Shown here: positions 45,023 to 54,351 of the stretch, in pieces
How the letters are laid out: the number at the start of each line of letters is the position of its first letter
Numbering within the stretch: the first letter of the stretch is position 1
From: Fundidesulfovibrio magnetotacticus
GTDB lineage: Bacteria; Desulfobacterota; Desulfovibrionia; Desulfovibrionales; Desulfovibrionaceae
Reading direction: 5' to 3'
Assembly (NCBI RefSeq): GCF_013019105.1
Contig: NZ_BLTE01000013.1
Location: forward strand, 62,001-126,000
DNA: 64,000 bases
Notes under the pieces: generated by a model
Told to the model about the DNA's origin: nothing
Database searches by the model: none
Seen by the model: only the letters and a program-made list of their open reading frames with translations
Program-made: the position numbers and the translations under genes

Positions 45023-45946
45023 ATGCATCGCCAAGCTTTCCTCGAACGCATGGAGGGCTACGGCCGGACGGACCTGGACGCCGTGGCGGGCCGCCTCCTG
45101 GAGCTGGCAGGCTGCCGCCCCGCCAAGGGGACGCGCGTGCTCGTGAAACCCAACCTGGTGGCCCCGGCCTACGCGGGGCTGGCCTGCACCGAGCCCGCCG
45201 TGGTGCGTGCCGTCTGCCGCTATCTGCTCGACCGCGGGGCGCGCGTCACCGTGGGCGATTCCCCGGCCTTCGGCACCGCACGCATCGTTGCCAGGGCCTG
45301 CGGCCTGGACAAGGCGCTGCGGGGCCTGGGCGTGCCGGTGGTCAACTTCTCCCGTGCCCGGCCCGTGGCGCTCACTCTGGGCGGGCAGGTGATGGCCGCC
45401 TCCCAGGCCCTTGACGCGGAATTCATCGTCAACGTGCCGCGCTTCAAGGTGCACGACCAGATGCTGCTCACCCTGGCGGTGAAGAACTTCTTCGGCGCGG
45501 TGACGGGGTTCCGCAAGTCCCTGGCGCACCAGGTGCACGGAGAAAAGGGCAACCGCTTCGAGAGCATGCTCCTGGACGTGTGCCTGGCCATGCCACCCTC
45601 GGTGAGCCTGGTGGACGGCGTGACGGCCATGCACGTGCGCGGCCCGGCCAAGGGCGAGCCCTTCCAGCTGGGCCTCCTGGGCGCGGCGGCCGACCCCGTG
45701 GCCCTGGACCAAACCCTCCACGCCGTGCTGGGGCTGCCCCCGGAGGCCACGCCCCTGGGGCGCGAGGCGGGCAGGCGCGGACTGCTGGGACCCGTGGAGA
45801 CCCCGTTGCGCCAGCCCGGCGACTTCGACGCGCGCGGCTTCGTTCTCCCCGGGAAGCTGGCCCCCGTGGCCTTCGACGCGGGGCGCTTCGTGCGCGGCAG
45901 GCTCCGGAGCCTGTGGCTGCGCCTCACCTGCGGGAGGGCCTCGTGA
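45023..45946 (+). CDS. DUF362 protein
   Basis: 307 residues. Contains VLVKPNLVAP near residue 40, ARVTVGDSPAFGTARIVA, VVNFSRARPV and a central FIVNVPRFKVHDQMLLTLAVKNFFG, the signature of DUF362. Some family members carry ferredoxin domains, but none is present here. ATG at 45023 is the first Met with a usable GAAG upstream after the 183-bp gap from ilvB. Its stop overlaps the hypF GTG, so it forms an operon with hypF. The biochemical role is unknown. Confidence 0.8.
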   Translation: MHRQAFLERMEGYGRTDLDAVAGRLLELAGCRPAKGTRVLVKPNLVAPAYAGLACTEPAVVRAVCRYLLDRGARVTVGDSPAFGTARIVARACGLDKALRGLGVPVVNFSRARPVALTLGGQVMAASQALDAEFIVNVPRFKVHDQMLLTLAVKNFFGAVTGFRKSLAHQVHGEKGNRFESMLLDVCLAMPPSVSLVDGVTAMHVRGPAKGEPFQLGLLGAAADPVALDQTLHAVLGLPPEATPLGREAGRRGLLGPVETPLRQPGDFDARGFVLPGKLAPVAFDAGRFVRGRLRSLWLRLTCGRAS

Positions 45947-48288
45947 CGGGGCTTTCGCGTGAGCGTCACGTGGTGGCGGGTCGGGTTCAGGGCGTGGGGT
46001 TTCGTCCCTTCGTCTACCGGCTGGCCCTGGAATCCGGCGTGACGGGGTTCGTGCGCAACGCCCCCGAGGGTGTGGTCATCGAGGTGCAGGGGCCGTCCGA
46101 GGCCCTCGAATCCTTCGCCAGGAGCTTCCGCGAGACCCTTCCGCCCCTGGCCCTGGTGGTGGAGCATTCCCGCGCAGGGGTCCCCGTCGTGGAGGCCGAG
46201 GAGGGCTTCGCCATCCTGAAGAGCGCGGCCGGGACCGGCCACCACGTGCTCGTGAGCCCGGACATCGCCACCTGCCCGGACTGCCTGGCCGACATGGCCG
46301 ATCCGGCCGGACGCCGCCGCGACTATCCCTTCACCAACTGCACCAACTGCGGCCCGCGCTACACCATCACCAGGAGCCTCCCCTACGACCGCTCCGTGAC
46401 CTCCATGGCCTGCTTTCCCCTCTGCGAGGCCTGCCGCGCCGAATACGAAGACCCCCTGGACCGGCGCTTCCACGCCCAGCCCAACGCCTGCCCGGCCTGC
46501 GGCCCGCGCCTCTGGCTGGCCGACCGCAAAGGGCGGGCCCTGGCCCGGAACGGCAAGGCCGTGGACAAGGCGGCGAAAGAGCTGGGCCGTGGGGCCATCC
46601 TGGCCCTCAAGGGCCTGGGAGGCTTCCATCTGGCGGCCGACGCCTTCAACCACGACGCCGTGGCCGCGCTGCGCCGCCGCAAACGCAGGCCGAGCAAACC
46701 CCTGGCCGTGATGGTGGCGGATTTGGCCGCCCTGCGCGCCCTAGCCGAGCCCTCTCCGGAGGAGGCCCGGATGCTCGAAGGGCGCGAGCGGCCCATCGTG
46801 CTGGTGCGCCTGCGGCCCGGCACGGGGCTCTCGCCGCTTGTCTCGCCCGACACCATGGAACTCGGCGTCATGCTGCCTTACACGCCCCTGCACCACGTGC
46901 TCCTGGCCCGCCTTGGGGAGTTGCGCGGCGCGCCAGCCGCCCTGGTGATGACCAGCGGCAACGCCAGCTCCGAACCCCTCTGCCTGGGCAACCGCGAGGC
47001 CCTGGCCCGCCTGGGCGGCATCGCCGACCGCTTCCTGCTGCACGATCGCGACATCCTCGTACGCACCGACGACTCCGTGGTCCGCTTCCTGAAACCCCAA
47101 GGCGGCGAGCCCAGGCTCCAGTTCCTGCGCCGCGCCAGGGGCTGGACGCCCAGTCCGGTCTTCCTGGCGTCCAAGGGGCCGAGCGTCCTGGGCGTGGGGC
47201 CGGAACTCAAGAACACCGTGTGCGTCACCAAGAACGATCAGGCCTTTCTGAGCCAGCATGTGGGCGACATGGGCAACCTGGAGACGGCCCGGTTCCACAG
47301 GGAGGTCGTCGAGCACCTGTGCGGCATGCTCCAGGTGCGCCCCGAGCTGGCGGTGGCGGACAAACACCCGGACTACCTCTCCACGCGCTGGGCTCTAGAG
47401 GAAAGCGGGCTGCCCGTGGCGCGCCTGCAGCACCACTTCGCCCACGTCTTCGCGGCCATGGCCTCCAACCGTCTGGACGAGCCCGTGCTGGGCCTTGCCC
47501 TGGACGGATCGGGCCTGGGCGACGACGGCACGATCTGGGGCGGGGAATTCCTCTACGTGGACCCGCGCGACCTGACCATGCGCCGCGCGGGGCACTTCGC
47601 GCCCATGCGCCTGCCAGGGGGCGAGGCGGCCATCCGCGAGCCGTGGCGCATGGCCGCGGCCTGCCTCAAGGCCGTAGGGCGCGACCCTCTCTCCCTGGGC
47701 CTGCCCTGGATCGAAGGGCGCGCCCAGGCCGCGTCGCTGGTCTGCTCCATGCTTGAAAAGGGGATCAACAGCCCCGTGACCACCAGCTGCGGCAGGCTCT
47801 TCGACGCCGTGAGCGCCCTGGCCGGGCTGTGCGATCGCGCGGAATACGAAGGTCAGGCCGCCATCCGCCTGGAGGCCGCCGCATCGGGGCTCCCGGAGGG
47901 AAGCGCCGAGGGCTACGATTGCCCCCTCCAGGAAGGGGACCCGGTCGTGCTGGACACCCTGGCCCTGTTCGACCAGGCAGTGCGGGACATCCTGGCGGGC
48001 GCGGCGGCGCGGCAGGTCTCCCGGCGCTTCCATCACGGTTTGTGTACGGGATTGGCTGAATGCGCATGGAACCTGTGCAAAAAACTCGGAACGCGACGTA
48101 TTGTCTTGAGCGGTGGCGTATTTCTCAATGGCTCTTTGTCCACACTGCTGCCGAAGTTGCTTGACGCCAGAGGTGCAATGATAGATATGCATTGGCAAGA
48201 GCCTCCCGGGGACGGATGCATATCCCTCGGCCAGGCGCTTTACGGCAAATGGGTTCTTGAAGGACGGGGAGAAGGCGTCTCCGGGTGA
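45943..48288 (+). CDS. hypF: carbamoyltransferase HypF, NiFe-hydrogenase maturation
   Basis: 781 residues from a GTG that overlaps the DUF362 stop; GGGAGG lies just upstream. The order is standard: an acylphosphatase domain (GRVQGVGFRPFVYRLA), two zinc fingers (CPDCLADM with CTNCGPRY; CEACRAEYED with CPACGPRLW), a YrdC-like domain (ILALKGLGGFHLAADA, KRRPSKPLAVMVAD) and a Kae1-like domain (LQHHFAHVFAAMASN, LALDGSGLGDDGTIWGGEF, GDGCISLGQALYG). It makes the carbamoyl-adenylate used for the CN ligands of the active site. No other hyp gene is adjacent. Confidence 0.96.
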   Translation: MTGLSRERHVVAGRVQGVGFRPFVYRLALESGVTGFVRNAPEGVVIEVQGPSEALESFARSFRETLPPLALVVEHSRAGVPVVEAEEGFAILKSAAGTGHHVLVSPDIATCPDCLADMADPAGRRRDYPFTNCTNCGPRYTITRSLPYDRSVTSMACFPLCEACRAEYEDPLDRRFHAQPNACPACGPRLWLADRKGRALARNGKAVDKAAKELGRGAILALKGLGGFHLAADAFNHDAVAALRRRKRRPSKPLAVMVADLAALRALAEPSPEEARMLEGRERPIVLVRLRPGTGLSPLVSPDTMELGVMLPYTPLHHVLLARLGELRGAPAALVMTSGNASSEPLCLGNREALARLGGIADRFLLHDRDILVRTDDSVVRFLKPQGGEPRLQFLRRARGWTPSPVFLASKGPSVLGVGPELKNTVCVTKNDQAFLSQHVGDMGNLETARFHREVVEHLCGMLQVRPELAVADKHPDYLSTRWALEESGLPVARLQHHFAHVFAAMASNRLDEPVLGLALDGSGLGDDGTIWGGEFLYVDPRDLTMRRAGHFAPMRLPGGEAAIREPWRMAAACLKAVGRDPLSLGLPWIEGRAQAASLVCSMLEKGINSPVTTSCGRLFDAVSALAGLCDRAEYEGQAAIRLEAAASGLPEGSAEGYDCPLQEGDPVVLDTLALFDQAVRDILAGAAARQVSRRFHHGLCTGLAECAWNLCKKLGTRRIVLSGGVFLNGSLSTLLPKLLDARGAMIDMHWQEPPGDGCISLGQALYGKWVLEGRGEGVSG

Positions 48289-48728
48289 TGCCGCATCGGA
48301 ATCGATTGTCCGTATTGTTTGACTCTTCGGAAGTGCGTTCGCTTGATGACAGTCGTGTGTCAAAAGGGGCTTGAGTGCACAGAAATGAAGGATTGTGTGG
48401 AAAGATGTCGGATGGTTGCGTGTTTTTCGCCAGAGACATGGAGGGAAACCCTACTTTTTTGCTTGCCTCTTGCTGTTTGTTATATATAGAAAAGAGTACG
48501 CCGTGTGGCGCGGGCTCAGGAGCCAGGCGGGATGTCCACCGCTTGTCCGGCGCTGATCGGGAGTGAGCCCTGCCCGTGCGTGGGGCCTTCGGGGCCTCAG
48601 GCGGACAAAGTGTAAGTGAAGCAGTAAGAACCGCCTCGGTGATGGCCAGGTGGACGCATTCAGCGGATAGAATCGATAGGATCAAAAACGGAGCGCGCCG
48701 GGAACCAGCCGGGCGCCACGAGGTAACC
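48289..48728. other. AT-richer regulatory region upstream of the first repressor gene
   Basis: 440 bp. It contains a good promoter candidate at 48459-48486: TTGCTT, 16 bp, then TATATATAGA. About 240 bp separate this from the regulator start, so a long leader is implied. Open frames here are short and unsupported. Confidence 0.45.
48459..48486 (+). promoter_or_regulatory. candidate sigma-70 promoter
   Basis: TTGCTT (48459-48464) and TATATA (48481-48486) with 16-bp spacing in an AT-rich island; read toward the regulator gene. Confidence 0.45.
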
Positions 48729-49406
48729 ATGTACAACGCATTCGACGAGGCTTTGGAGCGCATCAAGCGTGCGACGGGCGCACGCACTCAGGTCGATCTG
48801 GCTGCTATTCTGGGCATCCGCCAGTCGAGCATTTCCGACGCGAAAAGGCGTCAGTCCATTCCCGCGGACTGGCTGCTCAAGCTCTATCGCAGCCATGGCC
48901 TCAATCCCGACTGGGTTTCCAGCGGCGATCAGCCCCAGGTGCTGCGCGAGGGCATGGCCCTCCCCGTGGGCGTGATGGAGCCCGGGGCCGGCTACAACGC
49001 CGACAAGCCAAAATCGCGCACGGTGACCGTGAGCTCCATGACGGGCGTCATCGCCGAGGACGGCTCCTTCCAGGAGCGTCCGGTGGAGATGATCTCCATC
49101 CCCGAGCCTTTCGTCTGCCCCGGCCTCACGGTGCTCAAGATGGAGCACCAGAACATGGACCCCCTGCTGCGTCGCGGCGCCTACCTGGGTCTGGGCAAGG
49201 AGCAGCGCCAGCTGCGCTCCGGCGAGATATTCGCCGTGGCCGTGCCCAACGAGGGGCTTGTCATCCGCCGCCTCTTCAACGATTTCGAGAACAACAGGGT
49301 GATTCTTCGCAGCGAAAACCCTTCCTACAAGGAAGAATATATCTCGGCGACCGCCCTGGCCGGCAATATCGTGGGACGCGTCTGCTGGGTGCTCCAGGAG
49401 CTCTAG
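48729..49406 (+). CDS. HTH/S24-like phage-repressor-type regulator, probably non-cleavable
   Basis: 225 residues. An N-terminal HTH (TQVDLAAILGIRQSSISDAK) is followed by DWLLKLYRSHGLNPDWVSSG, typical of CI-like regulators of Desulfovibrio-type genomes. The C-terminal half has the S24 fold (PGLTVLKMEHQNMDPLLRRGAYL and GLVIRRLFNDF), but the catalytic Ser of GDSM is replaced (QNM) and the Lys position is Arg, so self-cleavage is unlikely. ATG at 48729 has AGGT upstream; the frame is open further up without a ribosome site. It probably binds DNA as a repressor or activator. Its targets are unknown. Confidence 0.78.
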   Translation: MYNAFDEALERIKRATGARTQVDLAAILGIRQSSISDAKRRQSIPADWLLKLYRSHGLNPDWVSSGDQPQVLREGMALPVGVMEPGAGYNADKPKSRTVTVSSMTGVIAEDGSFQERPVEMISIPEPFVCPGLTVLKMEHQNMDPLLRRGAYLGLGKEQRQLRSGEIFAVAVPNEGLVIRRLFNDFENNRVILRSENPSYKEEYISATALAGNIVGRVCWVLQEL

Positions 49407-49462
49407 ACCCTTACGCCTGAGGCTGGTCTCCGGCTTCAGGGTGTGACCATTCGTACGGTTTG

Positions 49463-49507
49463 GCGAACAGACTGCCGGTGTACAACCGGCAGTCTGTTCG
49501 CATTTTT
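49463..49507 (+). terminator. strong intrinsic terminator
   Basis: A perfect 17-bp stem (49463-49479 with 49485-49501) and a 5-base loop (GTACA), followed by ATTTTTA. It ends the first regulator gene's transcript and insulates the second. Confidence 0.9.
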
Positions 49508-49661
49508 ACGTATAGGTTGGCGGTGAGGTTTTCGCTTGGCATTGAGGGTGTTCTGCATCTTTTGCAGGACATTCGATGGCATGGGCTTGCTTTTCGGGCT
49601 AGCCGATGGTAATATTCTCCTTGGTAATAATCTGTATAGACAACGCCAAGGAGTTTGGTTG

Positions 49662-50288
49662 ATGCCTCTGTGTTCGCACCGCGCCGATACGGGCCAGAAA
49701 AGCCGCAAAGGAAGCAAATCCGAGTTCGATCTGGGGTTCGATCGCATCCGGGAGGCCCTTGGCTTCAAGTCCCAGGTTCGTCTGGCCGAGGTGCTGGGCA
49801 TCTGCCAGTCGAGCATCTCCGATGCGAGTCGGCGCGGAGTCATACCCGGCGAATGGGCGCTCAAGCTCTACCAGAAGCACAGGCTGAACCCCCTCTGGGT
49901 CTACGACGGCCTTCCGCCCGTGTTCCTGGGGCAGGCGGCCCTGGGCGCGGCGGACACGGCCTTTGCGGGTTCCGCGTCGTTTCTGCTGAACTATCCCGAT
50001 CGGTCGTTGGTCTATTTCCAGATGCGCGACGCCTCGATGGCCCCGGTGATCCCCAAAGACTCCTTCGTGGGCGTCGACACGCGCGTGCGGGGCGCGACGC
50101 CCGAAGGCCTCTACGGCGTGGATCTGCCGCTGGAGGGGCGCACCGTGCGCGCCGTGCGCTTCGCCCCCGACCAGCAGGGCGTGATGCTGCATGCCGAAGA
50201 TGACCGTGTGCCCCCCCAACGCCTGTCTCTTCAGGAAGCGCAGGTGCGCCTTGTGGGGCGCGTTGTCTGGGTGATGTTCAGCACCTAG
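49662..50288 (+). CDS. second HTH/S24-like regulator
   Basis: 208 residues, a paralogue of the upstream regulator: SQVRLAEVLGICQSSISDAS (HTH) and EWALKLYQKHRLNPLWVYDG align directly. The C-terminal S24 domain keeps the Ser (MRDASMAPVIPKDSFVGVD) but has Arg at the usual Lys position (TVRAVRF), so autocleavage is doubtful. ATG at 49662 follows AAGGAG by eight bases. GGTAATA repeats upstream (49608-49614 and 49623-49629) may be operators. The two regulators probably arose by tandem duplication, each with its own control region. Confidence 0.75.
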   Translation: MPLCSHRADTGQKSRKGSKSEFDLGFDRIREALGFKSQVRLAEVLGICQSSISDASRRGVIPGEWALKLYQKHRLNPLWVYDGLPPVFLGQAALGAADTAFAGSASFLLNYPDRSLVYFQMRDASMAPVIPKDSFVGVDTRVRGATPEGLYGVDLPLEGRTVRAVRFAPDQQGVMLHAEDDRVPPQRLSLQEAQVRLVGRVVWVMFST

Positions 50289-50707
50289 CGCGTCGTTGTC
50301 CGGCCTGGGGACGGCGGCAGCCGACCCGATGGCGCTGGAGGTTTCACCCCGGCGACGGCCGTCCTGGCGGACGCGATGGCGGGCGCGGAATGTCGGGGCC
50401 TCCGGGCCAGCCTCTCCGGCGGGTTCGCCCCTTCGGTCGCTTGTCGCGGCTTGTTGCGCACCCCGCCATGTCCCCGGGGCGAACGGCCTCGTGCCTCACA
50501 CATTCCTCACTGCCAAACGTCGCATGTCCCCGGTCCATCTTCCGGGGCCGCGTCGGCGCGTTCGCCCGGGCCGGGCGGCCTTTGGCGCTGCAGTTCCCCC
50601 AGGCGGATCGCGGCCTGCACCGGTCGGCCCTGCCAAGCCTGCGCGCCGGGCGCGACAACCGGACCGATTTCCGCTAGAATACCCTCCCGTCTTGCAAGGG
50701 AGGAATC
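50289..50707. other. intergenic region with panB promoter
   Basis: 419 bp of GC-rich sequence without a convincing gene. The panB promoter candidate is at its right end: GCGACA (50652-50657), 17 bp, TAGAAT (50675-50680). Confidence 0.5.
50652..50680 (+). promoter_or_regulatory. candidate panB promoter
   Basis: GCGACA and TAGAAT separated by 17 bp, with the -10 ending 27 bp upstream of the panB ATG. Confidence 0.5.
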
Positions 50708-51559
50708 ATGCCGGACTCCAAGACCACCGTTCCCTCCGTGACCCGCTCCAAGGGCGAGCGCAAGCTTGTGGTGATCACCGCCTACGACGCGGGCCAGGCC
50801 GCCCTGGCCGAGGCCGCCGGAGCGGACATCCTGCTGGTGGGCGATTCCCTGGCCATGGTGGTGCTCGGGCATCCCGACACCCTGAGCGTGACCATGGACG
50901 AGATGCTCCACCACGTGAAGGCCGTGTCGCGCGGGGCTTCCAAAGCCCTGGTGGTGGCGGACATGCCCTTCATGTCCTACCAGGCCGACGTGGCCGAAGC
51001 CGTGCGAAACGCCGGGCGCATGCTCAAGGAAGGCAGGGCCCAGGCCGTGAAAGTGGAAGGCGGAGCGGAGATTGCCCCCCAGGTTCGCGCCATGACGGCC
51101 TCGGGCATCCCCGTGGTGGGCCACCTGGGGCTTACCCCCCAGCACGTGGCGGCTTTCGGGGGGTTCCGCGTGCAGGCCCGCACGGCGCGCGACGCCCGCA
51201 GGCTCCTGGACGACGCCCTGGCCGTGGCCCGGGCGGGAGCGTTCGCCCTCGTGCTGGAGTGCGTCCCCCGCGAGGTGGCCCGGATCGTGACTGGGCGCGT
51301 GGACGTGCCCACCATCGGCATCGGCGCGGGACCGGATTGCGACGGCCAGGTGCTCGTCTACCACGATCTCCTGGGCCTGGGAGGCGGCTTCTCCCCGCGC
51401 TTCGTCAAGCGCTACGACGACCTGGGCGCGCGCACGCGGGAAGCCCTTTCGCGGTTCGCCGCGGAGGTGCGCGACGGAACGTTCCCTGGGCCGGAACACG
51501 GCTTCGCCATGAACGAGGCCGAGTGGGAGCGCCTTGCCTCAGATCTGGAAGAATCCTGA
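50708..51559 (+). CDS. panB: 3-methyl-2-oxobutanoate hydroxymethyltransferase
   Basis: 283 residues. Transfers a hydroxymethyl group from methylenetetrahydrofolate to 2-oxoisovalerate, giving ketopantoate for pantothenate and CoA. Signatures: VITAYDAGQAALAEAAGADILLVGDSLAMV with the metal-binding Asp, VKVEGGAEIAPQVRAM, VVGHLGLTPQHVAAFGGFRVQ and TIGIGAGPDCDGQVLVYHD. ATG has AAGGGAGGAATC upstream, a strong ribosome site. panC/panD are not adjacent. The 3' end overlaps the convergent DksA-like gene by 21 bp. Confidence 0.96.
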   Translation: MPDSKTTVPSVTRSKGERKLVVITAYDAGQAALAEAAGADILLVGDSLAMVVLGHPDTLSVTMDEMLHHVKAVSRGASKALVVADMPFMSYQADVAEAVRNAGRMLKEGRAQAVKVEGGAEIAPQVRAMTASGIPVVGHLGLTPQHVAAFGGFRVQARTARDARRLLDDALAVARAGAFALVLECVPREVARIVTGRVDVPTIGIGAGPDCDGQVLVYHDLLGLGGGFSPRFVKRYDDLGARTREALSRFAAEVRDGTFPGPEHGFAMNEAEWERLASDLEES

Positions 51560-51925
51560 GGCGGCGTCGACGGACGGTCTCCGGTCTTCCTCCCGCAGGC
51601 CCTGGCAGTGCACGCAGAGAGTGGCCATGGGCTGGACAGCGAGTCTGGCCGGCGCGATGTTCTCGCCGCAATCCTCGCAGATGCCGTACTCCCCGGCCTC
51701 GATGCGGGCCAGGGCTTCGCGGATGGCTTCCAGGGCCTGGCGGTCGCGTTCGCGCATGAGCAGGGTGAAATTGCGGCCGGACTCCATGCTGGCGCGGTCC
51801 GCGATGTCAGGCGGAAGGCCTTCCGCGTTGGCCAGCGCGTCCACGGACGAGCGTAGCTTGTCGGTTGTGTGGGCCATCATGGCGTTGAGGGTGGCGGCAT
51901 ACGACTGGAGCATCTGGGCTGTCAT
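51539..51925 (-). CDS. DksA/TraR-family zinc-finger protein
   Basis: 128 residues. A coiled-coil-like helical N-terminal part (QALEAIREALARIEAGEYG) precedes the zinc finger CEDCGENIAPARLAVQPMATLCVHCQ, the C4-type motif of DksA/TraR proteins, which act in the secondary channel of RNA polymerase together with ppGpp. ATG at 51925 has GGGAGG upstream; the longer frame lacks support. Convergent with panB, with a 21-bp overlap of the two 3' ends. Confidence 0.82.
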   Translation of the reverse strand: MTAQMLQSYAATLNAMMAHTTDKLRSSVDALANAEGLPPDIADRASMESGRNFTLLMRERDRQALEAIREALARIEAGEYGICEDCGENIAPARLAVQPMATLCVHCQGLREEDRRPSVDAASGFFQI

Positions 51926-52171
51926 GGTTTCCCTCCCGTTTGATGCGGTCGGCGCGGAGGGGCCGCGCCGGACTTCCTTGCCGTGTGCCGTATGCCCTGG
52001 CGGTGTTTCGCCGCTGTTTCGGGTGAGTGACAATGCCGGGACGCTCGGGGAATTCGCCTTCCGGTGGCCCGGCGGTCTTGATTTTTTCGGCTCGTCATTT
52101 CATGAGAAGGCGTCGGCGAAGTTCCCGGAGTTGCATGGGAGCTTCAATCCGCATCCGAGGTGGTATTTGGA

Positions 52172-53503
52172 ATGAACGTTAAAGTCTACGACGAGGATGT
52201 CCGGGAATTTATCCGGCAGCAGCGCGGCGTGTTTCTGGTTCTCTCGCATGATCCGCATTTCAACAAAAACCTCCGCAGCACGCTGCTCAGGCATTTGCAC
52301 GTCAAGGATGATTGCGTGTTCAACGTGGTCAATCAAGAGCAGCTGTACAAAGAACTGAGGCAGCTTACAGGCCAGAGCTACAGGGTCGTCTTTTTTGTAG
52401 AGCGCGAGATCAACGGAAAATTCTGCAACGATCTCGTTCAATTCATCAAGAATCAATATCCCGAGGTGCTCACCATCATCCTCACCAACGAGGTTGCCCG
52501 GGAGATCCTCATCTATCTGCATGAGATCGGCGCCAACAACGTGATCACAAAGCCCATCTCAGCAGACATGCTCATCGAGAAGATCGCCTTCACCATCAAG
52601 CCGCGCGGACAACTGGGCGATCTCATCGATACAGGTAAGAAACTCAACGAAAACGGAAAGTTTGAAGAGGCGCGGGCCATTGCGGCCAAGATTCTCGAGA
52701 TCAAGCCCGGCAGCCCTGCAGCCCTGCTGCTCCTGGGCGACGCCTACAAGGGGCAGGGCAGGATGGAGGAGGCCCTGGGCGCTTTCACCGAAGCCGCCAA
52801 AAACGGCAAGCTCTTCCTGGACCCCATCAAGAAGATCGCCGACCTCCACAAGGAGACCGGCAACGTCAAGGAAGAAACGAAGTATCTCGAAAAACTCGAT
52901 AAATTGTCGCCGCTCAACGTGGACCGCAAGATCGCCATCGGCGACAACTACATGGCCCTGGGAGAACGCGACAAGGCCGTTGGCATCTTCGACGACGCCA
53001 TCAAGCTGGCCACCAAGGAGGCCATGGCCCAGGTGGGGCGCGTCACCCGCACCATCGCCGACCGCTGCATCGCCAGCGCCCCGGAACTCTCCGAGAAGTA
53101 CCTGCGCCAATCCCTGGAAGCCAAGAAGGGCATGCTCGACAAGTCCGACATCGAAACCTTCAACCGCCTGGGCATCACCCTGCGCAAGCAGGGCAAGTGG
53201 GACCACGCCGTGGAGGAATACCGCAAGGCGCTCAAGATTTCCCCCAACGACGCGGGCCTCTACTACAACATGGCCATGGCCCACGGCGAAGGACGCCAAT
53301 TCCAGGACGCCTACAACTTCCTGGACAAGGCCCTGCGCATCAATCCCGATTTGTGGAGCGCCAACGAAACCGTCTGCTTCAACATCGCCATGATCTACTA
53401 CCGCGCCGCCAAGAAGGAACAGGCCGCCGATTTCCTTCAGAAGGCGTTGTCCATCAATCCCAATTTCGAACGGGCCAAGGCCATGCTCCGCGAAATGCAG
53501 TAA
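52172..53503 (+). CDS. receiver-like domain plus tetratricopeptide repeats
   Basis: 443 residues. Residues ~20-135 follow the CheY-like fold (GVFLVLSHDPHFNKNLRSTL, VLTIILTNEVAREILIYLHE, NNVITKPISADMLIEKI) with the conserved Lys-Pro, but the phosphoacceptor strand reads VVFFVEREI with no Asp in the usual place, so it is probably not phosphorylated. The rest is TPR (e.g. AALLLLGDAYKGQGRMEEAL; DHAVEEYRKALKISPNDAGL), a protein-binding scaffold. ATG at 52172 is preferred to an upstream GTG at 52160. Next to lgt, but not obviously related to it. Confidence 0.75.
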   Translation: MNVKVYDEDVREFIRQQRGVFLVLSHDPHFNKNLRSTLLRHLHVKDDCVFNVVNQEQLYKELRQLTGQSYRVVFFVEREINGKFCNDLVQFIKNQYPEVLTIILTNEVAREILIYLHEIGANNVITKPISADMLIEKIAFTIKPRGQLGDLIDTGKKLNENGKFEEARAIAAKILEIKPGSPAALLLLGDAYKGQGRMEEALGAFTEAAKNGKLFLDPIKKIADLHKETGNVKEETKYLEKLDKLSPLNVDRKIAIGDNYMALGERDKAVGIFDDAIKLATKEAMAQVGRVTRTIADRCIASAPELSEKYLRQSLEAKKGMLDKSDIETFNRLGITLRKQGKWDHAVEEYRKALKISPNDAGLYYNMAMAHGEGRQFQDAYNFLDKALRINPDLWSANETVCFNIAMIYYRAAKKEQAADFLQKALSINPNFERAKAMLREMQ

Positions 53504-53525
53504 CCGCCCGCGCCTCGAGGAACAG

Positions 53526-54326
53526 ATGATCATCCATCCCGATTTTGACCCCGTGGCCCTGCGCCTGGGGCCTCTCCAGGTGCGCTGGTACGGCCTGATG
53601 TACCTCTTCGGCTTCGCCGTCGGCTGGCTGCTGGGGCGGCATCGGGCCGCGCGGCCCGGCTCCGGCTGGACCCCCCTCCTGGTGGACGACTACATCACCT
53701 GGTGCGTGCTGGGCCTCGTGCTCGGCGCGCGCCTGGGCTACGTGCTCTTCTACGACCTGCCCACCTACCTGGCCGACCCCCTGGCCGTGCTCCAGGTGTG
53801 GCACGGGGGCATGAGCTTCCACGGCGGCCTGCTGGGGCTGTGCGCGGTCACGTGGTTTTGGGGCCGCAAGCACGGCAAGGGCTTTCTGGACATCGCGGAC
53901 TTCCTCTGCCCCCTGGCCCCGCCGGGGCTGCTGTTCGGGCGCATCGGCAACTTCGTCAATGGCGAGCTTTGGGGCGCGCCCACGGCGCTGCCCTGGGGCG
54001 TGGTGTTCCACGAGGCCAGGGCGGGCAGCCTGCCGCGCCACCCCTCCCAGCTCTATGAAGCCGGTCTGGAAGGCCTGGCGCTCTTCGTCATCCTATGGAT
54101 CTACTCGTCGCGGCCCAGGGCGCGCGGGCGCGTCACGGGCCTCTTCCTGGCCCTCTACGGGGCCTTCCGATTCCTGGTGGAGTTCGTGCGCGAACCCGAT
54201 CCCCAACTGGGCTATCTGGCCTTCGGCTGGCTGACCATGGGCCAGATCCTCTGCCTGCCCATGCTGGCCGCCGGGGCCTGGCTGCTGCTGCGCGCCTTGC
54301 CGGGGGAGGCCGGCCGCACGCCCTGA
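53526..54326 (+). CDS. lgt: prolipoprotein diacylglyceryl transferase
   Basis: 266 residues, seven predicted spans. Moves diacylglycerol from phosphatidylglycerol to the cysteine of lipoprotein signal peptides. The family motifs are intact: RWYGLMYLFGFAVGWLLG, HGGMSFHGGLLG (essential His), GRIGNFVNGELWG and RHPSQLYEAGLEG. ATG at 53526 lies 22 bp after the TPR gene stop. Confidence 0.95.
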   Translation: MIIHPDFDPVALRLGPLQVRWYGLMYLFGFAVGWLLGRHRAARPGSGWTPLLVDDYITWCVLGLVLGARLGYVLFYDLPTYLADPLAVLQVWHGGMSFHGGLLGLCAVTWFWGRKHGKGFLDIADFLCPLAPPGLLFGRIGNFVNGELWGAPTALPWGVVFHEARAGSLPRHPSQLYEAGLEGLALFVILWIYSSRPRARGRVTGLFLALYGAFRFLVEFVREPDPQLGYLAFGWLTMGQILCLPMLAAGAWLLLRALPGEAGRTP

Positions 54327-54351
54327 GGCCCATACCCTGAAGGAGGCGCTT

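Noticed and set aside
48375-48569. Short plus-strand frame before the first regulator gene
   Set aside because: Overlaps the promoter-like AT-rich island and has no recognisable sequence; the ribosome site is weak.
48729-50288. Prophage remnant around the CI-like regulators
   Set aside because: No integrase, structural, lysis or replication genes nearby; flanks are housekeeping (hypF, panB).
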